Assembly: GCA_030015575.1 (NCBI GenBank)
Contig: CM057338.1
Coordinates: 777,369,864-777,433,863 of the forward strand
Reading direction: 5' to 3'
Origin: Agapanthus africanus
Taxonomy: Eukaryota > Streptophyta > Magnoliopsida > Asparagales > Amaryllidaceae
DNA: 64,000 nt
Below are positions 32,126 through 44,457 of this stretch, piece after piece (the first letter of the stretch is position 1; each line of letters opens with the position of its first letter). The translations under genes and the position numbers were made by a program. The notes beneath the pieces were generated by a model. The model was not told the DNA's origin. It ran no database searches and saw only the letters and a program-made list of their open reading frames with translations.

Positions 32126-33979
32126 CTAGGATTCTTGCTTGACGGCCAGCAGTATGATGGCGATCATATACGTTGGAGCTGGGGTCTATAAGCACATCCT
32201 TAAAAGGTCCCTAGTCGAGGGAGTTTCAAGACAGGGCATCGATACTCCAGAGTAGACTAGTGTATATGGGTCGAGACCCCGACGAGGGGCGGTGGCTGGT
32301 CTCACAAGCTATTGGTGTCAGTTGGTTCACCTAAGACGTATACATGTGCTCATTGGGTTATGAGTACACCGGACAGGACTCGCCGGAAACATGCTATTGG
32401 TTTTATACCTAGCGTTAGATAGCAGTTCCCTGGTGACATGTGTACAGGTTAGTTCATCGACCTGAGATCGTCATTTGTCTCGTGTGAGTTCCCACTATGC
32501 TTTGATTACTACCCTACCACGGCTCAAAGGAGTCGTGCAAACAGGTTTTAGTTGGGTACAGTCCCGAGCCATATGAAGGCAGTAAGCGGATCGGCAGGGG
32601 TTTCGTCTCTCCCGGTATTGGGGGTGAGATCGCGCTGTGTCTAGGAGAGCCATTACACGAAGTCCTTAGCCAAGGCAGGAGATTTACTGGTAGGTATTCC
32701 AGTAGTATCTCTAGGTGTTCTGGGCTACACTCCGACATGACTTATACCGCTTTTGGGGGTATGACTTTTACCAACCCCCTAGGCCCGACATGCGATACTC
32801 ATAGATGAACGGACCGGACTGTATGGATATTGTCACTGACAGGCTCAGTAGGGTGTCAGGATGAGTTCGCTCATCGACCTCCCTTTTGGTCAATACCTGG
32901 TAGCCCGTTACGTACAACTAGTACCACTGACGTGCTAGTGGTTAAATCCACAGCCAATGTATTGACGAGTATTTAGAGTCCCCCACAGACAGTTTCTCAA
33001 GTTTCGGGCGAAACGTTGTAGAGGCCGTATGGTATTATGGCAGGGTTCGATCAAATACGTGCAGTAGTGCACGGATCATGATCGGACGGATCATACTAGT
33101 GGGCTTTGGTTTAAGCCGGATCCTATTATTAGATTTGTTGAATTTCTTTCGTCTCATTGCATTCGCATTCAATCGGAATGCGGATGCAGGTATGTATATA
33201 CAGGCGAGGGGTATCCTTGTGATCCGTCACGAGTTTACTTTAGTAGATGCCATTCTCTTTTTATTGTTGCAAACATTTAGATTAATGTTTGCAAATGGAA
33301 ATTATGAGCTCAAAGTCATGATTAGGAGCATTAATTGTGACAAATGCACAAGTGATGACTCATGGTCTCTTTATTTGTGCATATGTCACATTTTGGAAGT
33401 ATTTATGTGTTGAAATGATAAGAGGAGAGAGAGAGGGCGGCTATATGGCTTGAGGTTTGCTCTTGGGTTGATAATTCTAGCTCACTCTCATTTTATCATT
33501 ACAACACATAAGAAAAAGAAAGACTTCTTCTTCTTCCTCTTTCTTCTTGAGCTCCCTATCTCCATTAATGGCATCATCTTCAACCTCCATCCATACACTC
33601 TCATGCGTTGAGAATCAATGGATGCTTGAGACAAAGTGATCGCACACATTCTCTACTTCACCTTGGACACGTCGGCTAGCAAACTTCGTGTCCGAGTTGC
33701 TTCAGTTTGAAGCGGGAACCCGTAAAAGGATTCATCGATGTGGTGCCCTTCCGACGAGGATACCGGAGATCGGAGATGCCGCGAGGAGCTTAGGATGGTG
33801 GCCAAAGACCGAAGGACACGGATCGATCAGTATAGCCACTCTCACTTCTTAGTAGTTAGCTAGTTTAGCGTTAATGGTTCGATCCGAATGAAAAACTATG
33901 ATAGCGCCGATTTCGTAAAAAGTTTTTGTTTCCGCATTTGGCATCGGATTGACGGCTGGGGCGCTACCGTAGACTTACA
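32126..33979 (+). mobile_element. 3' LTR of T5, family C, 5'-truncated
   Basis: Matches family C LTRs from the AGGATTCTTGCTTGAC segment to the terminal ...CGTAGACTTACA. By comparison with T6, roughly the first 200 bp are missing. It contains the nested palindrome near 33048-33087 and the core motif near 32967. Together with the LTR starting at 34038 it forms a large inverted repeat. Confidence 0.88.
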
Positions 33980-34037
33980 ATGGCATGGACTTGTTTATTG
34001 TAAAAAGGAGTGGAGATATTTTGTGTATGCTTGAGAG
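33980..34037. other. 58-bp spacer between two opposed LTRs
   Basis: AT-rich sequence that matches no LTR or internal part recognised elsewhere in the window. It may be the only trace of the original host sequence or of an older element. Nothing coding is seen. Confidence 0.6.
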
Positions 34038-35634
34038 TGTAATTCTACGGTAGCGCCCCGTCCATCTGTCCGAGGCCAAAATACGGAAATGAAAACTTTT
34101 TCTAAACTAGAAACCGGCGCTATCGCAGACTTTAATCCCAGATCGAACCATTAACCTATAACTACCAACTAGAGAAAGGTTAGAAAAGCTATACCGATCG
34201 ATCCGTGTCCTTCGGTCTTTAGCCACCATCCCTAGCTCCTTGCGGCATCTCCGATCTCCGGTCTCCTCGTCGGAAAGGGCACCACATCTTCGAGTCTTTT
34301 TACGGGCTCCTTCTTCGTCCGAAGCAACTCGGACACGAAGTTTGCTAGCCGACGTGTCCAAGGCGATGTAGAGAATGTGTGTGATCACTTCGTCTCAAGC
34401 ATCCATTGATTCTCATCGCATGAGAGTGTTTGGATGGAGGTTGAAGATGAAGCCATTAGTGAAAATGGTGAGCTAGAGGAAGAAGAAGGAGAGGAGCCTT
34501 TTGTTATTGTGTTGAGATTAAGAAAATGAGAGCTAGCATCACAAATCCAAGAGCAAACCCAAGCCTATATGGCTGTCCATTCTCTCTCCAAGCATCATAT
34601 CAAAACAATAATCAAATCCTAATTTGACATTAGCACAAGAAAAGAGACCATGAGTCACTAAACATGTCCATGTCACATTAATTGCACCTCATGATCATTT
34701 CCACTCACAATTTCCACCATTTGTAAACATTAACCCAAATATTTACAACAATAAAAAGATACGTCAACATCTAAAGTAAACTCATGACGGATCGCAAAGA
34801 TACCCCTCACCTGTATATACATACCTGCATCCACATCCCGACTGAATGCGAATGCTATGAGACTAAAGTAATCCAACAAATCTAATACTAGGATCCGGTT
34901 TAAACCAAATTCCACTAGTATGATACGCCCGATCATGATCCGTGCACTACTGCATGTATATGATCGAACCCTGCCATATATCATACGGCCTCTACAACGT
35001 TTCGCACGAAACTTGAGAAACTGTCTGTGGGGGACTCTAAAGACTCGTCAATACTTTGGCTATGGATTTAACCACTAGCACGTCAGTGGTACTAGCTGTA
35101 CGTAATGGGCTACCAGGTATTGACCAAAAAGGAGATCGATGAGCGAACTCATCCTGACACCCTACTGAGCCTGTCAGTGACAATATCTGTACAGTCCGGT
35201 CCGTTCGTCTATGAGCATCGCATGTCGGGCCTAGGGGGTTGGTAAAAGTCAGACCCCTAATAGCGGTACAAGTCGTGTCGGAGTGTAGCCCAGAACACCC
35301 AGAGATACTACTGGAATACCTACCAGTAAATCTCCTGCCTTGGCCAAGGACTTCATGTAATGGCTCTCCAAGACACAGCGCAATCTCACCCCCAATACCG
35401 GGAGAGACGAAACCCCTGCCGATCCGCTCACTGCCTCCATGTGGCTTGGGATTGTACCCAACTAAAACCTGTTTGCACGACTCCTTTGAGCCGTGGTAGG
35501 GTAGTAATCAAAGCACAGTGGGAACTCACACGAGACAAATGACGATCTCAGGTCGATGAACTAACCTGTACACATGTCACCAGGAAACTACTATGAGACC
35601 TATGATGTATACATGTGCTAATTGGGTTATGAGT
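34038..35634 (-). mobile_element. 3' LTR of T6, family C, first part
   Basis: Begins TGTAATTCTACGGTAGCGCC (end of the LTR in element sense) and is interrupted at 35634 by a solo LTR. It resumes at 40108. It is closely related to the T2 LTR. Just before the break, from about 35598, the sequence is inverted relative to other family C LTRs. Confidence 0.88.
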
Positions 35635-38600
35635 TGTAGCGTTTTGAAAATCGTTTCGGTGAAATTTCGGAAAATCGGTAAAATGAGGGGGTTTTCTGTA
35701 AAAAGTCAAAATACAAATATCTTATTATAAAAATTAAATATACATATTCTAGCTATGTAATTGCTATTATTTGGTGTTTATTGAGCCGCTGGTGAAATTT
35801 CAAATTTTCTGAAAAAAAATTATTATTTTATTATTATTTTAAGCCGTCACTAATACATTTAATTAGGGAAAATTACAAATTGGAATGAGTTGAAACAAAT
35901 TTTGTGCATCATAAAAAATTAAATAAAAATTTATCATGTGGTTTTTGGAACGAAATCATTTGCCAAAACGGTTTAGAAATTATTGAAGAAAAAAGGCTTT
36001 TTTTAGCGTAAATGGATGTTTGGGGTATTGTATTTATCATTTTTCATCACCCCACACCCGTGCCCACACCCACACACCCCCACTTACCCCTCCCCTTAGC
36101 CAAATTCAGCAGCCCTCACTTTTTCCCCACTTGGTTGGCAAAGGAAAAAGAAATAAAAGAAAAGATTAGAAAATAGATAAACTAGTTAGACTTTGACCTT
36201 ACCTTGACCTTGACTTTCCTCCCTTGCATTTTCCTCACCTCCCTCTCTCTCCCCTCACCCACTTCTGGCCGAAAATGATCCCACAACAGCAGCCCTCCCC
36301 CCCCCCCCCCAAAATCCACACTATTTTGCTTCAAAAATCCAAGAAAAAGCTTCAAAATCCATACAATTTCAAAGCTTTTTCCAAATCCAACTCCTACCCA
36401 TTATTTCTTGCCTATCTAGCATGGATCTAGGAGCATGGAAGCTACTTTTGGAGGCTAGGATTTGCATGCTAGAACTCAATTGGGAGGTATAAATTTTAAC
36501 CCTTTAGTGAAATTGTTGTTTAATTGCTTTATGTTAGCTTATTAAGTGTTTAATTAGGTTTTAGATTGGTTCTAATTGCATGTTTGAAAAATTCAAGAAT
36601 GAGGTTGATTTCAAGTTAGGGTTTTGAGTAATGGGATTATGGTTGTGATGGGTAGCTTACCATCTTAGAATTTGTAGAAAGTAATTTAGTAGTTAAATTT
36701 CATATTGTTGCATGGAAATGTCTAAATTAAGTTTTGTTTTTGCTAACTAGAGTTTTTGAAAAATTATCAAATGCTTAGATTAAAATATAATTAAGTGTTC
36801 ATGTCATTATAACTATTATAATGAGTGGTTTAATGACTTTGGTTCATGCAAAACGAAGCTTAATTGATGAATTGTGAATTTTGCTTTAAAGGGTGTTAAA
36901 TTTGATATTTTGCAAACTAGGATTTTGGAAATTATGCAAATTTATGAGTTTAAATTATGGAAATGGTTTTTATGACTTATTTAAGATAATTAATAAATAT
37001 ATTGGCCGCTACATTCATTTAAATATCGTGTTTTGTACAAAAACGGCGAATTGTGCTTGCTAGATTTTCGGAAAAATGACTTTTTGAGTGAAATTGGCGG
37101 TTTTGTGAGTTTCAACCTAGTTTATATTAAAATTAGTGTTCGTGAATGTGCAAATGAGTGTATTTGGGTTTTTCTCGATGGTTTGGCGTTTGTACGCCGA
37201 CGTCGAGGGTTTTTGGGTTGATTTGTGAAAGCAACCATAGGTTTTGACCTATGTGGGATTCGTGCGTCGTTTTGATCATGAGTCGGATTTTAATGAGATA
37301 TGGTGCGTTATGATATGTAGGTACCCCCATGTGGACTTCGAGACGACAAGCAAGCGCATGGCGACGTCGGCACCGGCTAGCGAGGACCAGGTGAGTAGAT
37401 TTATATCTACAGGGAGAAGTCGGGTGGATGGCGTATAGCACCCCCGCAGTCCGTGGTGGTGTATACAGATGCGTATACACACCAACAATTATTATATGTT
37501 ATTTGGGATTAATAACGATGCTTAGGATGGATATTGGTGTGTTGGATTACTTTAGTGTTGCGAACCCTAGGGTAGTGTTACACACACATACACACATACA
37601 TACTTGCATACATTCCTATTGATATGTGCTCATGGGATTCTTTATAGTTATGTGTTCATATGGGTATGGGACTATGTGTTCACGTACGGATTGAGGATGA
37701 TACTTGGGATTGAGCTGAGTCGATGAGATTTGATTTGAGGCCGTGAGATCGGTGATATAGCAGGGTTCGTATCTTAGATACGACATGACGTTGTAGCGGG
37801 TCCTTGACGTAGTGTTTCACACACGTCCATGCATACGTAGGCGGTATCAGTATGGTACTAGACGTAGATCAGTACCCCGATCATGATATTTGATAAAGAG
37901 GATACCAGGTGAATAGTATGATAAATGTGATATTGAACCGTACCCAGATTGGGATGCCGTACGACGGATTTACGTACGAGCTATATTGATGATTGATCCG
38001 CACTCTTGACTTGGGATGCCTGATTATAGATATGGTATCGGAACTGATATTATTGAGGCGGGATCACCGACTATACATATACAGGTATGTATATGTATCG
38101 ACTCAGATGATAGGCGGTTTCCTTACCTGTAGTTCAGCTTGTTAGTTCAGCCGTATAGTTTAGTGTAGTTGTTAGATTAGATTAGACTCTTTACCTATTT
38201 CAAAAACTAACGAATCGTGGGCATTTTTAAAGACAGCTCAAGGGAATCTACGGATATTTCAGAAAAACGACGTATCTTTTCATAAAAACACCGTAGCCCC
38301 TATTTTCAAAACCCCATGATTCGTGTTATTTCAAAAGGCACCATTCGTAGGACTTATATTAGATTATTGCAGATTAGTTATCGTTGTGTCTAGTATTCAG
38401 CTCCCGCACATTATTGCTGTTCGCTCTGCCTAGCATATTTATTTTGCTGCATATTCCATTATTGATATCATGCTGTTAGGACACCAGCACTATTACCGAT
38501 GATGCGTATGTACCACGTACACCTACTTGCCGGCTCACACACATCTTCATCGGTAATTGCCATGTCACGTACACTTTAGAGAATATAATTGCTTGACTTA

Positions 38601-40102
38601 GATTGTTAGCTGGTAGTTTTGACACGATATTAGTGTACTTCCCTTATATGCCATATTAGACATTGTAGTTATTACCTACCACTTCATGCATACTGTTATT
38701 CAGTTGTTCATGCCTAGTTCATTATCATTGACATATGCACTTGTGATGATTTCTTGAGATTTGTGATATTTCTGGATTTCGGGGAAAGCCGCAAAATTTA
38801 CAACTTATGATCTTTTAAAATATAAAATGTTGCGGTTTTCTAGTGATGTAAAGTGTCGTCCACCATGAGTTTGCTGTGGTTTTGGAGATCCGTGTCGAGG
38901 AGTGGAGGAACCGTCACGGGTACATGGTGGGCCCGGTATGGTACCCCGGGGCAAGAGGAATGTGGTGTTGACGTTGAGCCTGGCTGGGGAGCACTACCTA
39001 CCGGTGATATTACCCGACGCGTCGGATATCCGGAGGATACCGTCGTGGTCTTGAGATGGATGGTAGGGGCCGGTCCGGACTGACGGTGCCCTAGATATTG
39101 AGCTTGAGACATTGATATTTTGAGACAGTGAGATTTATGTTTTGTGTCGATGCTAGACACTGTTGATACTGATTTCATTATGATACCTCAGTTTAAAAAT
39201 ACGAAGGAAATCTCACTAATTTATGAAAACAGTTTCTTCATTTACATGTATTCTGTTTCATGCATTCATACCTCATTCATATGATATATTGCTACCTGAG
39301 GCACTGACACGGGCACATGAAATTATACTCGGGATAGATATTACCCTAGACATTGTCATAGGCTGCCTGTTATACATATATTTGAGGATATTTTATGATC
39401 ATTGACCTAGGTTGCGTTATTTATGCGATTTCTGTGCGTAGATGTTTTTCTATTCACGAGTTGGCAACTCACCCCCGTTGTGCCTCAGTTTCTTGCAGAT
39501 TTGCCGTACAGGTTTCCTTACGGCTTGCGGGCTCAGTTTCATTCGGGTGATTTGCTAGTAGGTGGGTTTACTTGTATCATACCCCCATTATATATCTTGT
39601 ATATCATTATTCTGTTGTATCTAGAAGTTCCATCAACCAAACATGTATCTATTGAGATAGAGACCAGTGTTGTTTATTCTTTCGACCTTAGAGTCGCTCG
39701 TTATATTTCTGGTGGTTTTGAGTTCCCTTTTGAGTTTTTGATCCTCGCCGTTGGCGTTGTATATTTATTGCTTGTGTGGTTGTGACCGTCGTTTGACGAA
39801 GAGCTAGCTCCCGCTTGGGGATGCCTTTTTTCTTGATTTCGTATACTATTCATGTTGTATCCCGTTGGGGGACAGTATTTACAAAGGAGACTCTGCCGAA
39901 ATTTTCAGTAAATTTTTGATGTTTTAAAAACCGCATAATTCGGCTTATGCTATTGAAATTACTTGCTTTAAGTTGGTTTTTCCTGCACTCTACTACTTTT
40001 CTTGGTTTGGATTTCTGGGTTTTCGGTTTACTTAGATTACGTACGCCTCGAGACGTTCGTAGTTTAAGTGTCGGTCATGTTCCGTACTTTCGGGTCGTGA
40101 CA
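35635..40102. mobile_element. 4.5-kb gypsy-like solo LTR
   Basis: Bounded by TGTAGCGTTTTG...GGTCGTGACA and flanked by TGAGT at 35630-35634 and 40103-40107, a 5-bp TSD. The 4,468 bp have no PBS, polypurine tract, gag or pol, and no terminal direct repeat. This fits a solo LTR left by recombination of a much larger element. The length, the CT-rich tract followed by C14 (about 36225-36310), and the GAGTTGGCAACTCACCCC segment near 39458 are reminiscent of very long LTRs of plant Ty3/gypsy elements. It shares nothing with the Copia LTRs around it. Orientation is not certain, though the CT-rich tract and GGCAACTCACC segment lean to plus. ORFs up to 120 codons inside show no recognisable protein. 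Confidence 0.65.
36297..36310 (+). repeat. C14 homopolymer
   Basis: Run of 14 cytosines after a CT-rich tract inside the solo LTR. Length may be unreliable in assembly. Confidence 0.9.
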
Positions 40103-40107
40103 TGAGT

Positions 40108-40531
40108 ACACCGGACAGGACTCCCAGGGAACATGCTAATTGGGTTATGAGTACACCAATGGCTTGTGATACCGGCCACCGCCCCTCGTCGGGGTCTCGA
40201 CTGTATACACTAGTCTACTAATGGAGTATCGATGCCCGGTCTCGAAACTCACACGACTAGGGACCACTTTAAGGATGTGCTTATAGACCCCAGCTCCCAC
40301 GTATATGATCGCCATCATACTGCTGGCCGTCAAGCAAGAATCCTTTGGGCTCTATCAACGTGCAATAGTGACCTGTAATGTCATCTAAAGCATGTACACG
40401 ATGATAAAGATAAACCAGATAGCATACTTTCATCTTGAGTAAGACTGTCCTACCGGTATAGGTCCTCTTTCAATCATTGCAATCACGTGCCTGTGATCCA
40501 ATAATTGACTCTGAGGGCACTATATCCAACA
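40108..40531 (-). mobile_element. 3' LTR of T6, family C, second part
   Basis: Continues the LTR after the solo-LTR insertion. The first 50 bp or so (to about 40157) are in inverted order, then normal family C sequence runs to ...ATATCCAACA at 40531, next to the polypurine tract. Confidence 0.87.
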
Positions 40532-40546
40532 ATCTCCCACTTGCAC
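40532..40546 (-). promoter_or_regulatory. Polypurine tract of T6
   Basis: GTGCAAGTGGGAGAT in element sense, abutting the LTR start TGTTGGATATAG. Confidence 0.9.
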
Positions 40547-43094
40547 TCTAGGCTAATTATTGCGATGTCGCATACTCACATCCCGTGTGATACCGAACAC
40601 CCAACTCCTCTACTAATCAGTCTCACAAAGCCCGTTTGCGAAACTATTGCGTTCGAGGAATAGCCTCAGTGAGTGGATCCGCCCTAATGTTTCTTTCTAT
40701 GTCTCTCTTTATCTCGAGTTCCCGGAGAAAGCCATCTCCCGAAATGAGCAATACCTTTCTTAGAATATGTTTGGATGTCTGATGGGACCTAGTTCATAAA
40801 TGAACTCCAAATCCAAACTTCTTAGACTGTATCGTCAACTGAATTTAATCAGTATCCTGCGCCATGCCTCCCTCAGTATCCGTTTGGACCACCTGTCCAA
40901 ACTACTACCCCTCGTCAGAGGGAAAACTATAACTCTGACAGTCACTCTGTCATCCAGGTCACATTGGAAGCCTGGAATGATAACCATCTCCCAAAAGAGG
41001 CTGCTGTTATCATATCCCTTGAACATTCACTTCTGTTCTAAAACTGCTTCCAAACGTTTCTCCAGGATTGGATTAAAATCAACTTATTGCATCTAGTGCA
41101 AAAAACAACGTCTGGTATGGTACTTGACATCTCATGCTTGACTCAATTGCCTAAGCAAGTGATCTGCCAATCATGCACATCTCTCTCCCTTTTAGTCTGT
41201 ATGACACCTTTAGAGAAGGTGACTCCATCACCTGAAGGTACACTACCGTGCCAGGAGTCGTCCATTCTAAAGCACCTTTAGAATGCTGTCTAAGTACCCA
41301 GATTGGGAAACTACCCAAATCTAGATCTAAAACCATAGATCTAGTAACCAGAATGCCTGATATAATGTCCAAATCCTTTGTGGAGAAACCACTGTGTGAC
41401 AACCAAAGTATAACCGATCATAGTATAGGAATTTCACTTCCTACACTGTGTATGCCATCTAAATACCAGGACATCACACCCTACTGCCTTCTTAACAGAT
41501 CCATTCCCTATTCTGATGAAGTCAAACCTATGACTGTCACATCAGAAATAGATAATCTATCTCCGCTATATCTGCTTTAGTCCATAAATAGACATATGCT
41601 ACTTGTCCACCAATGCTTCCGCTGCTCCCACTGACTACGACAACCCTCTGGTAGAGTCATATATACGTACACTTATAAAGATAATTTAGAACGACGCTAT
41701 ACTCATCCTCCTGCCGGGTTTCACAGTCTGGAACAACAACAATGGAAAGTCTGGGTAAACAAGAACCTCCCTGTCATCGTCCTTAAGGCTACTAGAGTAC
41801 CTCTTGGGTGCCTGAGGTTACCCACCATATCTGCAGAGTGGCCAATGGAATGTCAAACCAGATCGAATCTTTAGGTTCTTATCAAATTTTCCGTAATCGT
41901 TTGCGGTTCTGGAATCACTTCCAGTTCTACCATACTCCCACTACTGTTTTTCTGGAAAAATCCTTTTTTATCAAAACTGCGGCGAGTCAAGAACAATATC
42001 ACTATTGATCTTCCAGACGGTAGAAAGTCAACCCTCGTCATAGCCCAGGTCAACCCACAAACAACCATTACAGAAACGTGCCTTGAGTTATCCAGAGTCT
42101 GGTTTTAAGCATAAGCCGGACAACTCCCCGTACCTTAACAATGTTAAGATATGAACTATTCTATATCCAATATAGAAACAGAGCCACTGATTTAATTAGG
42201 ACCAGATTCAAATCATGCAGTTGTCTCAAGTGCATGTCAACTAAATGGAGAGAGGCCGATCAGCATTACTCAACTTAGGAATACATTCAGATATGAGTAA
42301 CCTGAAAGAGAAGCAAGTTCTCATAATCATTACTATCAACTGAATACCATACACAAGTATCTACTTCTTCGATCACCTTGAAGAATCCTGATACTTGCAA
42401 TATCCGGTTCTCTACTTTATTCATATACCTATAACCTCTCAAAACTTAGACCTTGCATTTCTACGAAACACATGTCTAAGAACTAGAGAAGTCACAAGTA
42501 AACAGAATATAGTACGAGTACAAACCCCTCTGTCCTCATGGACACTGGACAACATACAATACGCTGTATAAGTCCCCTAAGTCTAATAACCCATTCCCTG
42601 TGTGTCTTTGGTTGAAAACTGTACTAATGATTAAGAAGAATTACACCGCTGTTTAATGCTTCTTACCTAACCATCCACTGATATAGGTAAATGTCATAGA
42701 CATAATTTCAAAAAGTTATATCTCACTTTATAAAAATAAACGTACAGATATATCAATTTGAAATTAGTGCATAACAACGGATATTCAAAACCAAATATTT
42801 GCCGTCCGGCAAACAACCCAGGTGATTTCCTTAAATATCACCAATTACAACGAATCCCGATATAATGAGGATGATCACCCAATTCCCAATAATTTACTCC
42901 CACTCATCATCTGTAAAACCATACAGATGTGAGAATCAAACCTGGTAAATACATACCCTGGAGCAAGGGCTAATTGGGAAATCAGTTTTCTTTTAACAAT
43001 ACACAGTGAAACTGAAACATATAAATGTTTCGAAGGGGTATCCGGGTATTCTTAGTAATGCCTCTTCCATTATCAGATTCACATCTGTAACCGT
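40547..43094 (-). pseudogene. Decayed Copia pol of T6
   Basis: Homologous throughout to the T5 relic but inverted. ADPLTEAIPRTQ-like RNase H end near 40645-40680; reverse-transcriptase relic near 41420-41470 reading LDGI..VGSEIPIL and then a stop; LPEG/LQ region near 41630-41680; integrase C-terminal ELEVIPEPQTITEN near 41885-41930; integrase-core relic near 42230-42560. Frames are broken throughout. Sharing the order and several lesions with T5 supports descent from one degenerate master. Confidence 0.83.
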
Positions 43095-43880
43095 ATATTT
43101 CTTTGTCATCTCTCCAAATCCCTTTATATGCCTTTAGTCATTACCTTCTGTATACCCCTTTAGGCCAAATGGTTTTCTTCCTTCACTACCGTTCGGCATC
43201 AGCCTATGGTTTGGAAGAAGACTATCCAATAAGCATAATGGGTGTACTCCCCTAATCCTAGGAGTACTAGCAACGCGAGAGAAGGTAAAGTTAAAAGACA
43301 ACTGAATAATCCTTATTCCTATTTCTCCTGAAACAGAATCCATCCCTGAACTGGAACAAGTTCCTTCGAGTTCGTATATAACCATACGATGGAGTATCCA
43401 ATAAACTGTGGATCATCGTAGTGATACGGGGTGTTCTGGAAAAATACAAAGGTGAAGTAGGAGTGGCGATGAAATACTTGGTTTGGTCAAGAATAGCAGT
43501 CGCATTTTACTTTGCCCTCTTACTAATCCCTTTATTTGTCTTAACTTATTACCTTCTGTACACCATCGTTAGGCTAATTGGTTTTCTTCATTCCCTACCG
43601 TTTGGCACCTGCCTATGGTTTGGAAGAAGACTATCCAATTCGCATAATAGGTGTACTGTCCTAATCCAAGGAGCACTCGCAACCTGAGAGAAGGTAAAAG
43701 AAAAAAACAACTGAATAGTCCTATTCATTTTCTCCAGAAACGGAAACCATTCTCGACTCTGGAACAAGTTCCTTCGAGTTCGTATATAACCATACGATGG
43801 TTTTATCCAATGGAAGTGGATGTTCGTAGTAATACGGGGTGTTCTGGAGAAAAGGGTAAAAGTAGGAGTAGCAATGAGGT
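43095..43880 (-). repeat. 406-bp non-coding tandem block (T6)
   Basis: Two imperfect copies with GGGGTGTTCTGGA marks near 43429 and 43836, each with TTCCTTCGAGTTCGTATATA. Inverted counterpart of 11480-12280 and 28890-29660. Confidence 0.83.
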
Positions 43881-43949
43881 ATGCAACTCTGACAATCCAA
43901 AAGCCAGTGTTTTAAGAAAGTTCGGTTAACTTGGTCACTGAGTTATAGT

Positions 43950-43964
43950 CTAAGGTTGGGTCAT
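43950..43964 (-). pseudogene. gag start stub of T6 with stop at codon 5
   Basis: ATG ACC CAA CCT TAG in element sense. Same position and same early stop as T5. Confidence 0.55.
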
Positions 43965-44457
43965 GGTCACTGCCAAAGAGAGAGAGAAAAGAAACACTCT
44001 GCGTGCACTCTAACTTAGATCAGAATGGTTATCAATTTATCTAATTAGGAAACCTCCCACTGTAACCTCAAATTCTCCTCCAAACCTGAAAGAATAATTA
44101 GTCGGGATCGCCCGAAGAGTAAACCAACTCTTCAGTGGGAATCGGGATCCAACTATCATCGCATGATAACTTGATGGAATCCACACAAGTCACCACACTC
44201 CAGAAGGTATGCGCTTACCTGGCAAGTTTCAGTTTCTTTAGAAACTCCCGATGTGTGTTTTTACCCCTAGGACCCAAGTGACCTTGACAGAGTTAACAAA
44301 TCAAAAAAAAGTCCTAGTCAAGTTCAACCAGTCATTATCCTGATTGCATTAAACCTATCCGCACGAGCCCTTGACGGAGTTAACAAGGCCGTACGACTGT
44401 CCTAACCAATCGCATATCCATGCTACAAATAAGCACCACTCAGCTACCGTACACTAC
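43965..44457 (-). other. 5' leader of T6, gag-proximal segment
   Basis: Non-coding. It includes the CT-rich tract before gag and two mini-hairpins (44284-44296, 44371-44383). The third (59181-59193) was separated by the T7 insertion. The last five bases, ACTAC, are the T7 target site. Confidence 0.82.
44453..44457. repeat. Left target-site duplication of T7 (ACTAC)
   Basis: Repeated at 59173-59177. The T6 leader continues after the right copy with GCCTTGCCGGAGTCAACAA. Confidence 0.9.

Noticed and set aside
33980..34037. Host gene or promoter in the unique spacer
   Set aside because: Only 58 bp, AT-rich, no ORF or recognisable signal.
39423..39785. 120-codon hydrophobic ORF
   Set aside because: Inside the gypsy-like solo LTR, with T-rich codons giving a false membrane-protein look. 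No recognisable family.
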